Source: Bacillota bacterium (lineage in GTDB: Bacteria > Bacillota > UBA4882 > UBA10575). From it: a DNA stretch of 49,067 nucleotides. The notes under the pieces were generated by a model. That model was given only the letters and a program-made list of their open reading frames with translations. It was not told the DNA's origin and ran no database searches. Positions 1 to 8,390 of this stretch are shown one piece after another. The stretch lies in contig DUNX01000037.1 in the NCBI GenBank assembly GCA_012839115.1, positions 1 to 49,067 of the forward strand, given 5' to 3'. Position 1 is the first letter of the stretch, and every line of letters begins with the position of its first letter. Both the position numbers and the translations under genes were made by a program.

Positions 1-1249
1 TATTTCTGGTCAAACCGTTACTGAAGACCCCGACCACCCGTCCGTTTTTATCGATGGTAAAACCGTCCAGGTAACCCATGGGGTAACCGTCCTGGGTAAT
101 ATCAACGCTGGAGTCCCCCACATACTGCGTGATCCCGCTGAAATCCGGCTGGATGCTGATGAGAGCGGCCCCCGCAGGGGTAAACGTAATCGGCCCGCCG
201 GTAACACCCGTCAATTGCCCATAATTATTAAAATTGAGCGTACCGCTGCCGACCACCCCGTCGGCGGCGGTGGAAGTCTCCCATTCCCACGCGTTATCGC
301 CGGTCTTTCTAAAGACGGTGGTCAAGAGATGGACGTCCCCCTGCGAGTCGTAGATCTCCACCGTAGAAGTGACGGCCGGCGCCGGGGTGAAGTTGCCGGT
401 GGATAAAGCTGTACCTGTAGTAGTGTGTACAAAAGTGTTGTTGTTGGCGGCCGATGGGAACTCAACATCTACCGGCGTTCCGTCGATGTCAACCTGAAAA
501 TCGGCGCCCGTAGCAATTATATTGCCATCTGCGTCAAGGGTTATGGTGCCACTGTCAGGGCCGGCAATTGTCCCTCCTGTCACGCTGATCGTGTAATTCC
601 ACTCGTTAAAATGACCGGTGGGCACCAGGGTGACAGTCACCTGCGCCTCATTGCCGAGACCATCGTCCACAGTAAACGGGCTCGGTTCGTAGGTCAGTCC
701 ACCGTTATTCGAGGCGTCCAGGTTGGCGGTGACGGTGAGATTCTCAGCGGCAGACGGTTCGATGGTGGCGCCGATCGGTAGCGTGATCCCGGTCAACGGC
801 TGGTTGGTATCGATCCGCCCTTCATCATCAGCCATCCAACCCTGGAGTAGCAGGCCGTTGCTGGGGTAGACCAGGCGGCCGTCGCGTTCCAGGGTGAACA
901 TGCCGGCCCGGGTGTAATACCTCTGGGTGCCTTCGCCCAGGATAAAGAAACCGTCGCCCTCGATGGCCAGGTCCGTCGTTTTCCCGGTCATCTGGAGATT
1001 ACCCTGGGTATGCAACACGTCGACACTGGCGACGGACATGCCCAGGCCGATCTGGAAGGCATTCATCCCGCCCCTTTCCCGTTGCGGGGCTGTGGCAGCC
1101 CTGATGGTCTGGGAAAGGGTATCCTGGAAAGTGACCCGGCTACATTTATAACCAACGGTATTAACATTGGCGATATTATTGCCGATGGCGTCCAGACGGA
1201 TTTGGTGATTCCGCATTCCGGAGACCCCGGCAAACATGGAACGTAACAT
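1..1249 (-). CDS. flgE: Flagellar hook protein FlgE (C-terminus beyond left edge)
   Basis: The frame reads from an ATG at 1249 to the left edge without a stop, giving about 416 residues; the C-terminal D0/D1 part is missing. The N-terminus is typical of the FlgE/FlgG rod-hook family: an MLRSMFAGVSGM start, a NNIANVNTVGYK motif near residue 30 and a GDGFFIL motif near residue 100. The middle, around residues 150-400, is the Thr/Gly/Asp-rich hook surface domain. FlgE polymerises outside the cell into the hook joining rod and filament. It is the last gene of the visible operon and follows flgD, its capping protein. A GAGGGGG motif lies about 10 bases upstream of the start. The long D2-like insertion argues for FlgE over FlgG or FlgF. 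Identification is firm, but the length cannot be given. Confidence 0.93.
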   Translation of the reverse strand, partial: MLRSMFAGVSGMRNHQIRLDAIGNNIANVNTVGYKCSRVTFQDTLSQTIRAATAPQRERGGMNAFQIGLGMSVASVDVLHTQGNLQMTGKTTDLAIEGDGFFILGEGTQRYYTRAGMFTLERDGRLVYPSNGLLLQGWMADDEGRIDTNQPLTGITLPIGATIEPSAAENLTVTANLDASNNGGLTYEPSPFTVDDGLGNEAQVTVTLVPTGHFNEWNYTISVTGGTIAGPDSGTITLDADGNIIATGADFQVDIDGTPVDVEFPSAANNNTFVHTTTGTALSTGNFTPAPAVTSTVEIYDSQGDVHLLTTVFRKTGDNAWEWETSTAADGVVGSGTLNFNNYGQLTGVTGGPITFTPAGAALISIQPDFSGITQYVGDSSVDITQDGYPMGYLDGFTIDKNGRVVGVFSNGLTRN

Positions 1250-1367
1250 CTTTTTTATACCCCCTCATTCATTTTTTTGCGGTTTCGCCGAGTTGACCGC
1301 AGTCGGTTGGTCAACCCCCACGCCCATGTCCACTGGGCGCTACCAGGCTTCCTCGAGGAGGTCCGGC

Positions 1368-1769
1368 CTAGTTTTTGCTGTTACGGACGAAAACCGCACT
1401 GTCGATATTGGTGAAAACATTCTCCCGCATGTTTTGGGCATCGACCGCCGTAACCACGGTCTGGTTCTCAACACTGACGACCAGCGCCGCCCGGTCCAGG
1501 ACGACCAGGGCGTCCCGGCAACCCTTTCCTCTTGCCCTTCGCACCGCTTCCTGCACGCCGTCCAGTTCCGCCTGGCTTAAGGTAATTCCGCGATGTAACA
1601 TCCGCTGTTGCGCATGGGCGGAAAACTTCAGGGCCGGCGCCATTTTCTCCTGGAGTATCTTCTGGAACTCCAGGCCCGTCTCAGGAGCACGGGTGCGCTG
1701 TTTCGGTGCAACCCCGGAAGTCACCCGGCCTGCCGGTGCTACCGGTGGCGGAATAATCCGTTCGCTCAT
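1368..1769 (-). CDS. Flagellar operon protein, TIGR02530-like
   Basis: A 133-residue protein between flgD and flgE. The position, size and C-terminal region match the small family of uncharacterised flagellar operon proteins found there in Bacillus and Clostridia. That region has an LKFSAHAQQRMLHRGI stretch followed by DALVVLDRAALVVSVENQTVVTA split by short variable residues. The frame extends upstream, but the ATG at 1769 is preceded by GGAGG with a 7-base spacer, so this start is preferred. There is no signal peptide or membrane segment. The N-terminal 40 residues are Pro/Arg-rich and look disordered. A role in hook assembly is inferred from context only; no enzymatic motif is visible. Confidence 0.8.
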   Translation of the reverse strand: MSERIIPPPVAPAGRVTSGVAPKQRTRAPETGLEFQKILQEKMAPALKFSAHAQQRMLHRGITLSQAELDGVQEAVRRARGKGCRDALVVLDRAALVVSVENQTVVTAVDAQNMRENVFTNIDSAVFVRNSKN

Positions 1770-1780
1770 GAGAATCCCTC

Positions 1781-2365
1781 CTATCCAACAGCCCAAACGT
1801 CAGCCAATGGAATCCGTTCCTCACCGGAAATGATGTAAGCCACTCCATTAAGAATCTCGTAGGAGTCCACCAGGACCTGACGTAAATCAATGGCTTCTCC
1901 GGCTTCATTGTAAACCCTGACCCAGGCCCGGCTGCCAACCAGTCCCTGCAGGTACTGGGTTAAGCCCTTTTCGTCCATAACGGAAATGACCTCGTCCGTT
2001 TTAACCTCCGTGCCGTTATCCAGCAGCAAAAGCACATTGTCGCCGAAGGTCCGGACACCGGTCACCCGGCCATAGACCTGCTCGGGAAGACCATCCGTCT
2101 CTTTTGCCGCCAAAACCGACCGGCCCAGGAGAGAAGTGGCCTGCTGTACCTGGTTGAGCCGGTAGAGGTTCCGGATCTGTTCCAAGGAGGAGAATTGGGC
2201 CATCTGGGCGATGAACTCTTTATCCTCCATGGGTGACAAGGGATCCTGGTATCTGAGTTGCGTAATGAGCAAACGTAAGAAGTCATCTTTGCCCAAGGTA
2301 TTCGATGCGGCGGAGCTTTCCGTTACTGTTTTCCCGCCTGTCACCGGGCCGACACTAGTAATCAT
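1781..2365 (-). CDS. flgD: Hook assembly cap protein FlgD
   Basis: A 194-residue protein with the FlgD signature near residues 36-64: QLRYQDPLSPMEDKEF followed by QMAQFSSLEQ. FlgD forms the temporary cap on the growing hook and is replaced when the hook is complete. The rest carries the Ig-like/Tudor-like C-terminal part seen in Firmicutes, which is short here. The frame extends six codons upstream, but those codons are the ribosome binding site itself (AAAGGAGGTGAAGTG), so the ATG at 2365 is the start. It lies between fliK and the TIGR02530-like gene in the usual order fliK-flgD-flgE. Confidence 0.93.
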   Translation of the reverse strand: MITSVGPVTGGKTVTESSAASNTLGKDDFLRLLITQLRYQDPLSPMEDKEFIAQMAQFSSLEQIRNLYRLNQVQQATSLLGRSVLAAKETDGLPEQVYGRVTGVRTFGDNVLLLLDNGTEVKTDEVISVMDEKGLTQYLQGLVGSRAWVRVYNEAGEAIDLRQVLVDSYEILNGVAYIISGEERIPLADVWAVG

Positions 2366-2409
2366 CACTTCACCTCCTTTCAATGAACACCGGCTGTGGA
2401 GTTTGCCCG

Positions 2410-3894
2410 TTATACCCGGAGATTAACCCGTCCCGGCCAGAGCGTTTCTTCGCGTATGCCTTCTTCATCCCCGGTTTCGCTGAAAAATGCCATTCCCAAG
2501 CCGTCCATTTCCGGGCCGTCCGGTCCGGACGAAGAATTCTCCGGCATAAATTGCCCAAAAGAGCCGTTCTGCGATCCGGCGTCGGTTTGCACCTCCACCT
2601 GCAACTGATCCACCTGCAGCCCGGCTTCTTGGAGGGCGGAACGGAGTTCCGGCAGGTTGGTCTCGATGAGCGCTTGCACCGTCTGGGATTCAGCGGTGAA
2701 ACGGGCGGTTACCAGTTCCCCTTCAACCACCAGTGCCAACTGGAGTTTCCCCAGTTCCGGTGGTTGCAGCTCCAGATGCATATGGGCCACGCCGTTTTTC
2801 ACCATAAGCCTAGCGCCTTGCAGGATCTGGTTCATTACTTTTTCCGCTACAGAAGCCCTTTCGCCCTGGTTGACCCCGGGTTCCTCCACGACCGGAAGCA
2901 AATCCGCTCTTACCGGGTCTGCCGTTAACCGGCCGGCGGCCAAAATCTCCGGTTCTTCCTTCTCAGCAGTCGTACGCGCGTTAGCCTTTTTCAGTACAGA
3001 AAAGACCGGTCTCTGTTCTTCGTTTTCCACCTTTAGCTGTTCTTCAGATAAGACCGGAATTCTTGTTTCCCCCGCCAGGTGCGGGTTGTTTCCCCGCCGC
3101 CCACGGCCGGCAGCCGGTGGCGTCTTTGCCTCCTCTGCAACTGCAGGTTGGCTAAACGCGGCTGAAGGTTTCGCAGATCCGGACGGGTTTCCCGTTCCGC
3201 CGGGTTCACCGTTCTCAGCTACACCCTGGGCGATACCGGACGCCTTTTCTTTTGCCGCCTCCCCGGTCAACTCCGCCCCGGACGGCAACTGCCCTTCAAA
3301 AACCGGCATGGTAGTACCGGAAACCACCGCCGGGCGGCTGCCTTCTTCCTGTACCGGTTCTGTTCCCGCTGCTGCCGGTGTTGCCTGGGGGATAGTTGAC
3401 ATGGCCGGCTCTGTCTGGAGCCCTGTTTCCGCCGGCGCTTCCGTTTCCACAATTATTTCCGCTAAACCCGGAAAGTCCTCACCGGTGGCCTCTGCTGTCA
3501 CCTGTCCGCTCTGAAAGGGATTTGCAGGCCCATGTTCCCCGTTTTCCAGCCAGCTGCCGTCAACGGGTCCGGTCCCGTCCGGTACCGTTGTTGCCCAATC
3601 CGGGGAGTCGAGAAGAAAAAACCAGGCGGGATCGAAAGCCCTGGTTACATCCCCTTCCTTCCGGATCGCCTGTGCCTCTGCGGTCTCTTCTTCTCCGGCC
3701 CCATGGGACCGGGCCCGGCCGGGAGAGCTTTTTCCTTTTTGGCAAGTCTCCCGGAAGACCGCTAAAAATCCGCCTTCGGCGGGGTGTGCGGGTTCTTCCG
3801 CCCGTAAACCCGGGGCCGCCTGGGCTCTTGCGGCGCCTTTACCCCCGGCGCTGCCGCTGAAGAAGATTCCCGCCTGGACCATTTCATTCATCAT
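2410..3894 (-). CDS. fliK: Flagellar hook-length control protein FliK
   Basis: A 494-residue protein, long and low-complexity (Ala/Glu/Pro/Gly-rich) for its first three quarters, as expected of the FliK molecular ruler. The C-terminal hook-length domain, roughly residues 365-455, contains HLELQPPELGKLQLAL followed by VTARFTAES and LPELRSALQEAG, the classic Flg_hook pattern that switches the export gate from hook to filament substrates. Upstream codons of the open frame read through AAAGGAGG, so the tandem ATG-ATG at 3894 is the likely start. The protein is expected to be exported through the flagellar secretion system during hook growth. It lies between the MotE-like gene and flgD. Confidence 0.92.
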   Translation of the reverse strand: MMNEMVQAGIFFSGSAGGKGAARAQAAPGLRAEEPAHPAEGGFLAVFRETCQKGKSSPGRARSHGAGEEETAEAQAIRKEGDVTRAFDPAWFFLLDSPDWATTVPDGTGPVDGSWLENGEHGPANPFQSGQVTAEATGEDFPGLAEIIVETEAPAETGLQTEPAMSTIPQATPAAAGTEPVQEEGSRPAVVSGTTMPVFEGQLPSGAELTGEAAKEKASGIAQGVAENGEPGGTGNPSGSAKPSAAFSQPAVAEEAKTPPAAGRGRRGNNPHLAGETRIPVLSEEQLKVENEEQRPVFSVLKKANARTTAEKEEPEILAAGRLTADPVRADLLPVVEEPGVNQGERASVAEKVMNQILQGARLMVKNGVAHMHLELQPPELGKLQLALVVEGELVTARFTAESQTVQALIETNLPELRSALQEAGLQVDQLQVEVQTDAGSQNGSFGQFMPENSSSGPDGPEMDGLGMAFFSETGDEEGIREETLWPGRVNLRV

Positions 3895-4003
3895 CCGTTT
3901 CTCACCTCCTTTCACAGGTTTTTATATCCACGCCAGTCTTCCGGAGGCCCTCATTTGCAGCTCTCCGTCGACCGGCGCCGGTGTGCGGATCTTATCGCCA
4001 ACA

Positions 4004-4555
4004 TCAAGGCAGAGTGATTTTATCCAGGTATTTTGCGCTTTTATCCGGCGGAAGCGCATCAAGGATCTTCCCGGCTTTGCGCGGATCCACTGCGGACAGC
4101 ACCGCCACTCCGGTCTCAAAATTCATTTTCAAGAGGGCTTCCCCGGCCGCCTCCGGTGACATCGCCTCCAACAGCCGGGCTGAGATTTGCACGTCCGTTC
4201 CCTGCATCCCGCCGGCTCCCCCTAACTGCAGACGCCTTATTTCCAGTTCGTAGCGTCTTTTCTCCGCCGCCCATTCCTCCTCTTTCTTCGTCATCTCTTG
4301 ACGCAGGTCGGCCAAGGCCTGTTCTTTCTCTGCCAACAGCTGTTCTTTCTCCTCTACTGCCTTGATTTGCAAGCGTCCGATATTATAAGCCTCAAAAACT
4401 TCCTCCCATCCCGAAAACCGGGAAAGACCGGCCAAGACCGCAGGCTTTAACTCAACGACGCCTCCTTGGTCAAATATGTACAAGAGGCCACAGATAGAAG
4501 CCAAGAAGAGAAATGTTGTGATGATACCTAATAAATAGCGGAGCATACCCGTCAC
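4004..4555 (-). CDS. MotE/YlxF-like flagellar membrane protein
   Basis: A 183-residue protein with one N-terminal membrane segment (about residues 5-28, LLGIITTFLFLASICGLLYI), a charged coiled coil at about 65-110 and a C-terminal segment (120-183) resembling the N-terminal domain of MgtE, including MSPEAAGEALLKMN and VDPRKAGKILDALPP. This matches the MotE/YlxF family placed between fliJ and fliK in Firmicutes. In the few studied cases the family is linked to stator or motor function; that role is inferred here. The start overlaps the fliJ stop by four bases, so the two genes are probably translationally coupled. The second ATG, three codons in, is also possible. Confidence 0.85.
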   Translation of the reverse strand: MTGMLRYLLGIITTFLFLASICGLLYIFDQGGVVELKPAVLAGLSRFSGWEEVFEAYNIGRLQIKAVEEKEQLLAEKEQALADLRQEMTKKEEEWAAEKRRYELEIRRLQLGGAGGMQGTDVQISARLLEAMSPEAAGEALLKMNFETGVAVLSAVDPRKAGKILDALPPDKSAKYLDKITLP

Positions 4556-4989
4556 CTCTTTTCCTGGTAAACCCGGTTAATCCCAACCTCGTCCAGTCTT
4601 TTTTGCTCCTTTTGCAGGTATTCCTTGTACGCCCGCTCTGCGAAACGCTCTTTCAGTTTGTCCATAATTTTCCTTTCTTTGCTGGCGTCTACCAATACCT
4701 GCCTGGCTTTTTCCACCTCTTTTTCCTGGCGCAACTCCCTGCCTCGGGCATCCGCTCTTTTCTGCCGTACATAGGTGAGATATGTACTTCCATGCTCCAG
4801 GAGGGTGGGATCAATGCGGCCGGTACCAAACTCCTCCATGATCCTCTCCTGCCGCCTGGTTCTCTCTTCCCAGGCCACCACTTCGTTATGGATCCGGGAT
4901 AACCGTACCTGTTCTGCTCTCAGCCGGATTTGGCAGTTCTCTTCCCGGTGTTTCCGCAGGTTTAAAATGGGCTGAAAGCGAAAGTTCAC
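4552..4989 (-). CDS. fliJ: Flagellar export chaperone FliJ
   Basis: A 145-residue, almost entirely helical and charged protein beginning MNFRFQPILNLRKHREE, the typical FliJ start (F-x-F/L-x-x-L-x-x-R). FliJ is the coiled-coil stalk of the flagellar export ATPase; it sits in the FliI ring and contacts the export gate. The gene lies just downstream of fliI, as usual, and overlaps the MotE-like gene by four bases. No membrane segments are present. The length is normal for Firmicutes. Confidence 0.9.
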   Translation of the reverse strand: MNFRFQPILNLRKHREENCQIRLRAEQVRLSRIHNEVVAWEERTRRQERIMEEFGTGRIDPTLLEHGSTYLTYVRQKRADARGRELRQEKEVEKARQVLVDASKERKIMDKLKERFAERAYKEYLQKEQKRLDEVGINRVYQEKR

Positions 4990-5003
4990 TCCTGGCCGCC
5001 TCC

Positions 5004-6440
5004 TTACCGCAGATTTTCTTCATGCCCTGCCGCCGCTGGAGCCAAGGGTTCCTCGCGCTCGCCCGCACCATAGGCGCGCGCCATCAGCTCAAGAAGGGCT
5101 TCTTTTGTCTCGTCAAAAGTGGTTTTTTCGTCAACCTTCTGGCACAAAAAATCTTTAAAAACCGGATAAACCCGGATTGCCTGGTCTATCCGGGGGTTAC
5201 TCCCCGCAGCATAGGCGCCGATATTAATCAAATCCTCATTGGTCTTATAAACCGCCAAAAGCTCCCGGAAACGCGCTGCCGCTTCCCGGTGTTCCTCGGA
5301 GACCAAGTCAATCATCAAACGGCTGACACTGGCTAAAATATCTATCGCCGGATAATGGTTCTCATGGGCCAGGGCACGGGAGAGGGTAATATGCCCGTCC
5401 AGAATCCCCCGGACGGCGTCGGCCACCGGCTCATTCATGTCGTCGCCCTCTACCAGCACCGTATATAAAGCGGTAATACTGCCTTTCCGCGCGGTCCCGG
5501 AACGTTCCAGCAACCGGGGGAGGAAGGCAAAAACCGAAGGCGTATAGCCGCGGGTGGCCGGCGGTTCACCAATGGCCAACCCCACCTCCCGCTGGGCCAG
5601 GGCGATCCGGGTGACCGAATCCATCATTAACATCACATCCAACCCCTGGTCCCTGAAGTATTCGGCGATGGCTGTTGCGGTCAGGGCCCCTTTGATCCGG
5701 ACCAAAGAAGGCTGGTCCGAGGTGGCGGCCACCACCACCGAACGTTTCAACCCTTCTTCCCCCAGGTCCTTCTCGATAAACTCCCGGACTTCCCGGCCGC
5801 GTTCGCCAATCAGGCCGATAACGTTCACTTCCGCCGAGGTATTCCTGGCGATCATCCCCAGAAGCGTACTCTTCCCGACCCCGCTGCCGGAAAAGATCCC
5901 CAAGCGCTGGCCTTTGCCACAAGTCAACAGGGCGTCTACCGCCCGGATCCCGAGGCTTAAGGGTTCATGGATCCGTGAACGCTCCAGGGCATTTGGGGCG
6001 GAAGCTTCCAGGGGATAATAGGCTTCCCCTTTGACCGGTCCTTTCCCGTCCATTGGGACTCCCAGCCCGTCAACGACCCGGCCTAAAAGGTCCCGGCCGA
6101 CACGGACCTCCAATCTTTTTCCCAGGGCGACGATCTCTGCACCGGGGCCGACCTGTTCCATCTCTCCCAGGGGGAGAAGAAGAACTTTTCCTTCCCGGAA
6201 ACCCACCACTTCCGCGAGGGTTCCCCCGTTGACCGCCGGTTGCAACAGGCAGGCTTCGTTAAGAAAAACCGGCGGCCCGGACGCCTCCACAGTAAGGCCG
6301 ACCACCTTTTGCACGCGGCCAAGCCGGCGCAAGGTTTCAGCCCGTTGCAAGACTCTGCTGTAACGCGCCGCAGAAAACGGTTCCGGCCAGGTCTCCCCGG
6401 TTATTTGCGCCCACGCGCGCTGCCGTGTCCCGGTTGTCAT
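5004..6440 (-). CDS. fliI: Flagellar export ATPase FliI
   Basis: A 478-residue ATPase related to the F1 beta subunit. It energises export of rod, hook and filament proteins. Walker A is GSGVGKST with Lys190; it is followed by the LIGERGREVREFIE block near residues 210-223 and the Walker B strand VMLMMDSVTRIA near 270. The C-terminal region has the ILSRALAHENHYPAID-type motif (HITLSRALAHENHYPAI) typical of FliI. Its start overlaps the end of fliH by four bases (ATGA), so translation is probably coupled. The length is slightly above the usual 440 residues because of an N-terminal extension of about 20 residues. Confidence 0.95.
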   Translation of the reverse strand: MTTGTRQRAWAQITGETWPEPFSAARYSRVLQRAETLRRLGRVQKVVGLTVEASGPPVFLNEACLLQPAVNGGTLAEVVGFREGKVLLLPLGEMEQVGPGAEIVALGKRLEVRVGRDLLGRVVDGLGVPMDGKGPVKGEAYYPLEASAPNALERSRIHEPLSLGIRAVDALLTCGKGQRLGIFSGSGVGKSTLLGMIARNTSAEVNVIGLIGERGREVREFIEKDLGEEGLKRSVVVAATSDQPSLVRIKGALTATAIAEYFRDQGLDVMLMMDSVTRIALAQREVGLAIGEPPATRGYTPSVFAFLPRLLERSGTARKGSITALYTVLVEGDDMNEPVADAVRGILDGHITLSRALAHENHYPAIDILASVSRLMIDLVSEEHREAAARFRELLAVYKTNEDLINIGAYAAGSNPRIDQAIRVYPVFKDFLCQKVDEKTTFDETKEALLELMARAYGAGEREEPLAPAAAGHEENLR

Positions 6441-7369
6441 TGCCCCATCGCCTCTTCCTGTAAAGCCTGGGCTATCCTCTTCAGTTGCTCCTTAATCCTT
6501 CCGTCGATCTGACCCAGATCGGTCTGGAGAACAAAATCTCCCTTTTTCAAGGTAGAATCCGCCAACACCTGTACTGGCGGTGATTCGGATAAAATTTCTC
6601 TAACCGTTCCCAACTGCAGGACCACGAACTCTTCATCTTCCGGGGCAACCCGCACGATTACTTCTTTCGCCCCGGCCACTCTTTCCACGGCATTTTTCAC
6701 CATCTTCATCCAGGCATCCGGGGTCTCTTCAATCCTTTCGGTAATTATTTTTTCGGCAATTTCCACCGCTAACTTAAGTATCTCTCCTTCAGATTCCTGA
6801 ATCCGTGTTCTTCTTTCCGCTTCCGCCTGTTCACGCAGGCGAGCGCCCTCCTCTTCCGCCTCCTTGCGTATCTGCTCGGCGGCGGCCAGCTTTTCGCTGT
6901 ATTCCGCAGCCGCCTCTTCCCTGCCACTGCGGAGCCCCTCCTCAAAACCGGCTGTATACGCCTCCTCCCGGATCCTTTCCCGCTCCTTCTCCGCCTCCTC
7001 CAGGATCTTTTCCCGTTCTTCCCCTGCTTCCCGCCGTAGTTTTTCCGCCTCTTCCCTGGCGGACTCCAGGAGCGCGGCTGCTTCCTCCTGCGCGCGGGTT
7101 TGGAGGTTTTCCGCCTCGTTCCGGGCTTTTTCTATCTCCTCTTCCATCCGGAACCGGAGGGCTTCATGATCTATTTCATGATCGGCTTTATGATCTTCGT
7201 CTTCCGGCGGCGCCGGTTCGACCGGGTCTTGCCGGTCTTGTTTTTCTTCCTCCTTTTCCTTCTCCTCCGCATCCCTGATGATCTCCGTTATGTCCGGAGA
7301 ATCAACCAGCCGGATTTCCCGGCGGATCCGGGGGGATTTGAAGACACGGCCGCTAGACAACGATCTCAT
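6437..7369 (-). CDS. fliH: Flagellar assembly protein FliH
   Basis: A 310-residue protein that holds the FliI ATPase and regulates the export apparatus. Residues about 75-200 form a long Glu/Arg/Ala coiled coil with many EEAEKLRREA-like heptads, followed by a C-terminal FliH/HrpE domain with LKLAVEIAEKIITERIEE and GDFVLQTDLGQIDGRI. The open frame extends 29 codons farther upstream into fliG, but the ATG at 7369 preceded by GGCGGAGAGG is the better start. It still overlaps the fliG stop by 17 bases. A TTG three codons further in is an alternative. The protein is longer than average because of the coiled coil. Confidence 0.9.
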   Translation of the reverse strand: MRSLSSGRVFKSPRIRREIRLVDSPDITEIIRDAEEKEKEEEKQDRQDPVEPAPPEDEDHKADHEIDHEALRFRMEEEIEKARNEAENLQTRAQEEAAALLESAREEAEKLRREAGEEREKILEEAEKERERIREEAYTAGFEEGLRSGREEAAAEYSEKLAAAEQIRKEAEEEGARLREQAEAERRTRIQESEGEILKLAVEIAEKIITERIEETPDAWMKMVKNAVERVAGAKEVIVRVAPEDEEFVVLQLGTVREILSESPPVQVLADSTLKKGDFVLQTDLGQIDGRIKEQLKRIAQALQEEAMGQ

Positions 7370-8360
7370 CCTCTCCGCCACGGGCGATAATAATCTCCCC
7401 GCTCTCATCCAGCTGCCGGATAATATTGACAATCTTCTGTTGTGCTTCTTCCACATCGCGGAGGCGGACCGGACCCATCAAGCTCATGTCTTCCTTCAAC
7501 ATCTCCACGGCACGTTTGGAGATATTCTTAAAGATACGGTTGGTCACATCCTCACTGGCGGTCTTAAGGGCCAGGGCCAGATCCTTCAGATCCACTTCCC
7601 TGAGGACTCTCTGGATCGAACGGTCATCCATGGTAACAATATTCTCGAAGACAAACATCCGTTTTTTGATCTCTTCCGCCAGTTCCGGATCTTCCTCCTC
7701 CAAAGATTCGATGATGGTTTTTTCCGTTCCCCTGTCCACCCGGTTAAGAATGGCGACCGCGGTTTCCACGCCGCCGGCATTGTAATCCTGCAAAACAAAG
7801 GAGGAAAGCCTTTTTTCCAAAACCGTTTCAATCTCCTTCAGCACCTCGGGAGATGTCCGGTCCATGGTGGCAATCCGTTTAGCCACTTCCACCTGTTGTG
7901 CGGCGGGAAGCGCGGAAAGAATAGCCCCTGCCTGCTCCGGATGGAGATACGACATGATTAAAGCAATGGTCTGCGGGTGTTCGTTCTGGATAAAGTTGAA
8001 AAGTTGTGACGGCTCGGTTTTCCGGGCAAAATCAAAGGGCCTGATCTGCAGGGAACTGACGAGTTTCTGAATAATGCCGCCGGCCTTTACCGGCCCCAAG
8101 GCCTTTTCCAGCATCTCTTTGGCATAATCAATGCCGCCGATCGCCAAGTAATTCTGGGCCAGGCATAATTCATAAAACTCCTGCAACACAGTTTCTTTAA
8201 CCTCTGGGTCCACCCGGCGCATATTGGCAATTTCCAGGGTGACATCTTCGATATCATCCTCATCCAGGTGTTTTAAGACCTCCGCTGAAACCTCCGAACC
8301 CAGCGAGATAAGTAAGACGGCGGTTTTTTGTCTTCCTGTCAAGTCACGGATCTGTGCCAT
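7353..8360 (-). CDS. fliG: Flagellar motor switch protein FliG
   Basis: A 335-residue FliG of normal length. It forms the upper C-ring, binds FliF through its N-terminal domain and contacts the stator through its C-terminal domain. Visible family blocks are TGRQKTAVLLISLGSE near residue 10, NEHPQTIALIMSYL and AGAILSALP in the middle (about 125-150), and in the C-terminal domain VTMDDRSIQRVLREVD, LALALKTAS and MLKEDMSLMGPVRLRDVE. The last carries the charged residues that face MotA. The gene follows fliF after a 30-base spacer that contains a CG-alternating tract. Only the start of fliH overlaps it. Confidence 0.96.
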   Translation of the reverse strand: MAQIRDLTGRQKTAVLLISLGSEVSAEVLKHLDEDDIEDVTLEIANMRRVDPEVKETVLQEFYELCLAQNYLAIGGIDYAKEMLEKALGPVKAGGIIQKLVSSLQIRPFDFARKTEPSQLFNFIQNEHPQTIALIMSYLHPEQAGAILSALPAAQQVEVAKRIATMDRTSPEVLKEIETVLEKRLSSFVLQDYNAGGVETAVAILNRVDRGTEKTIIESLEEEDPELAEEIKKRMFVFENIVTMDDRSIQRVLREVDLKDLALALKTASEDVTNRIFKNISKRAVEMLKEDMSLMGPVRLRDVEEAQQKIVNIIRQLDESGEIIIARGGEDEIVV

Positions 8361-8390
8361 ATTTCCACTCCCTAATCCGCGCGTGCGCGC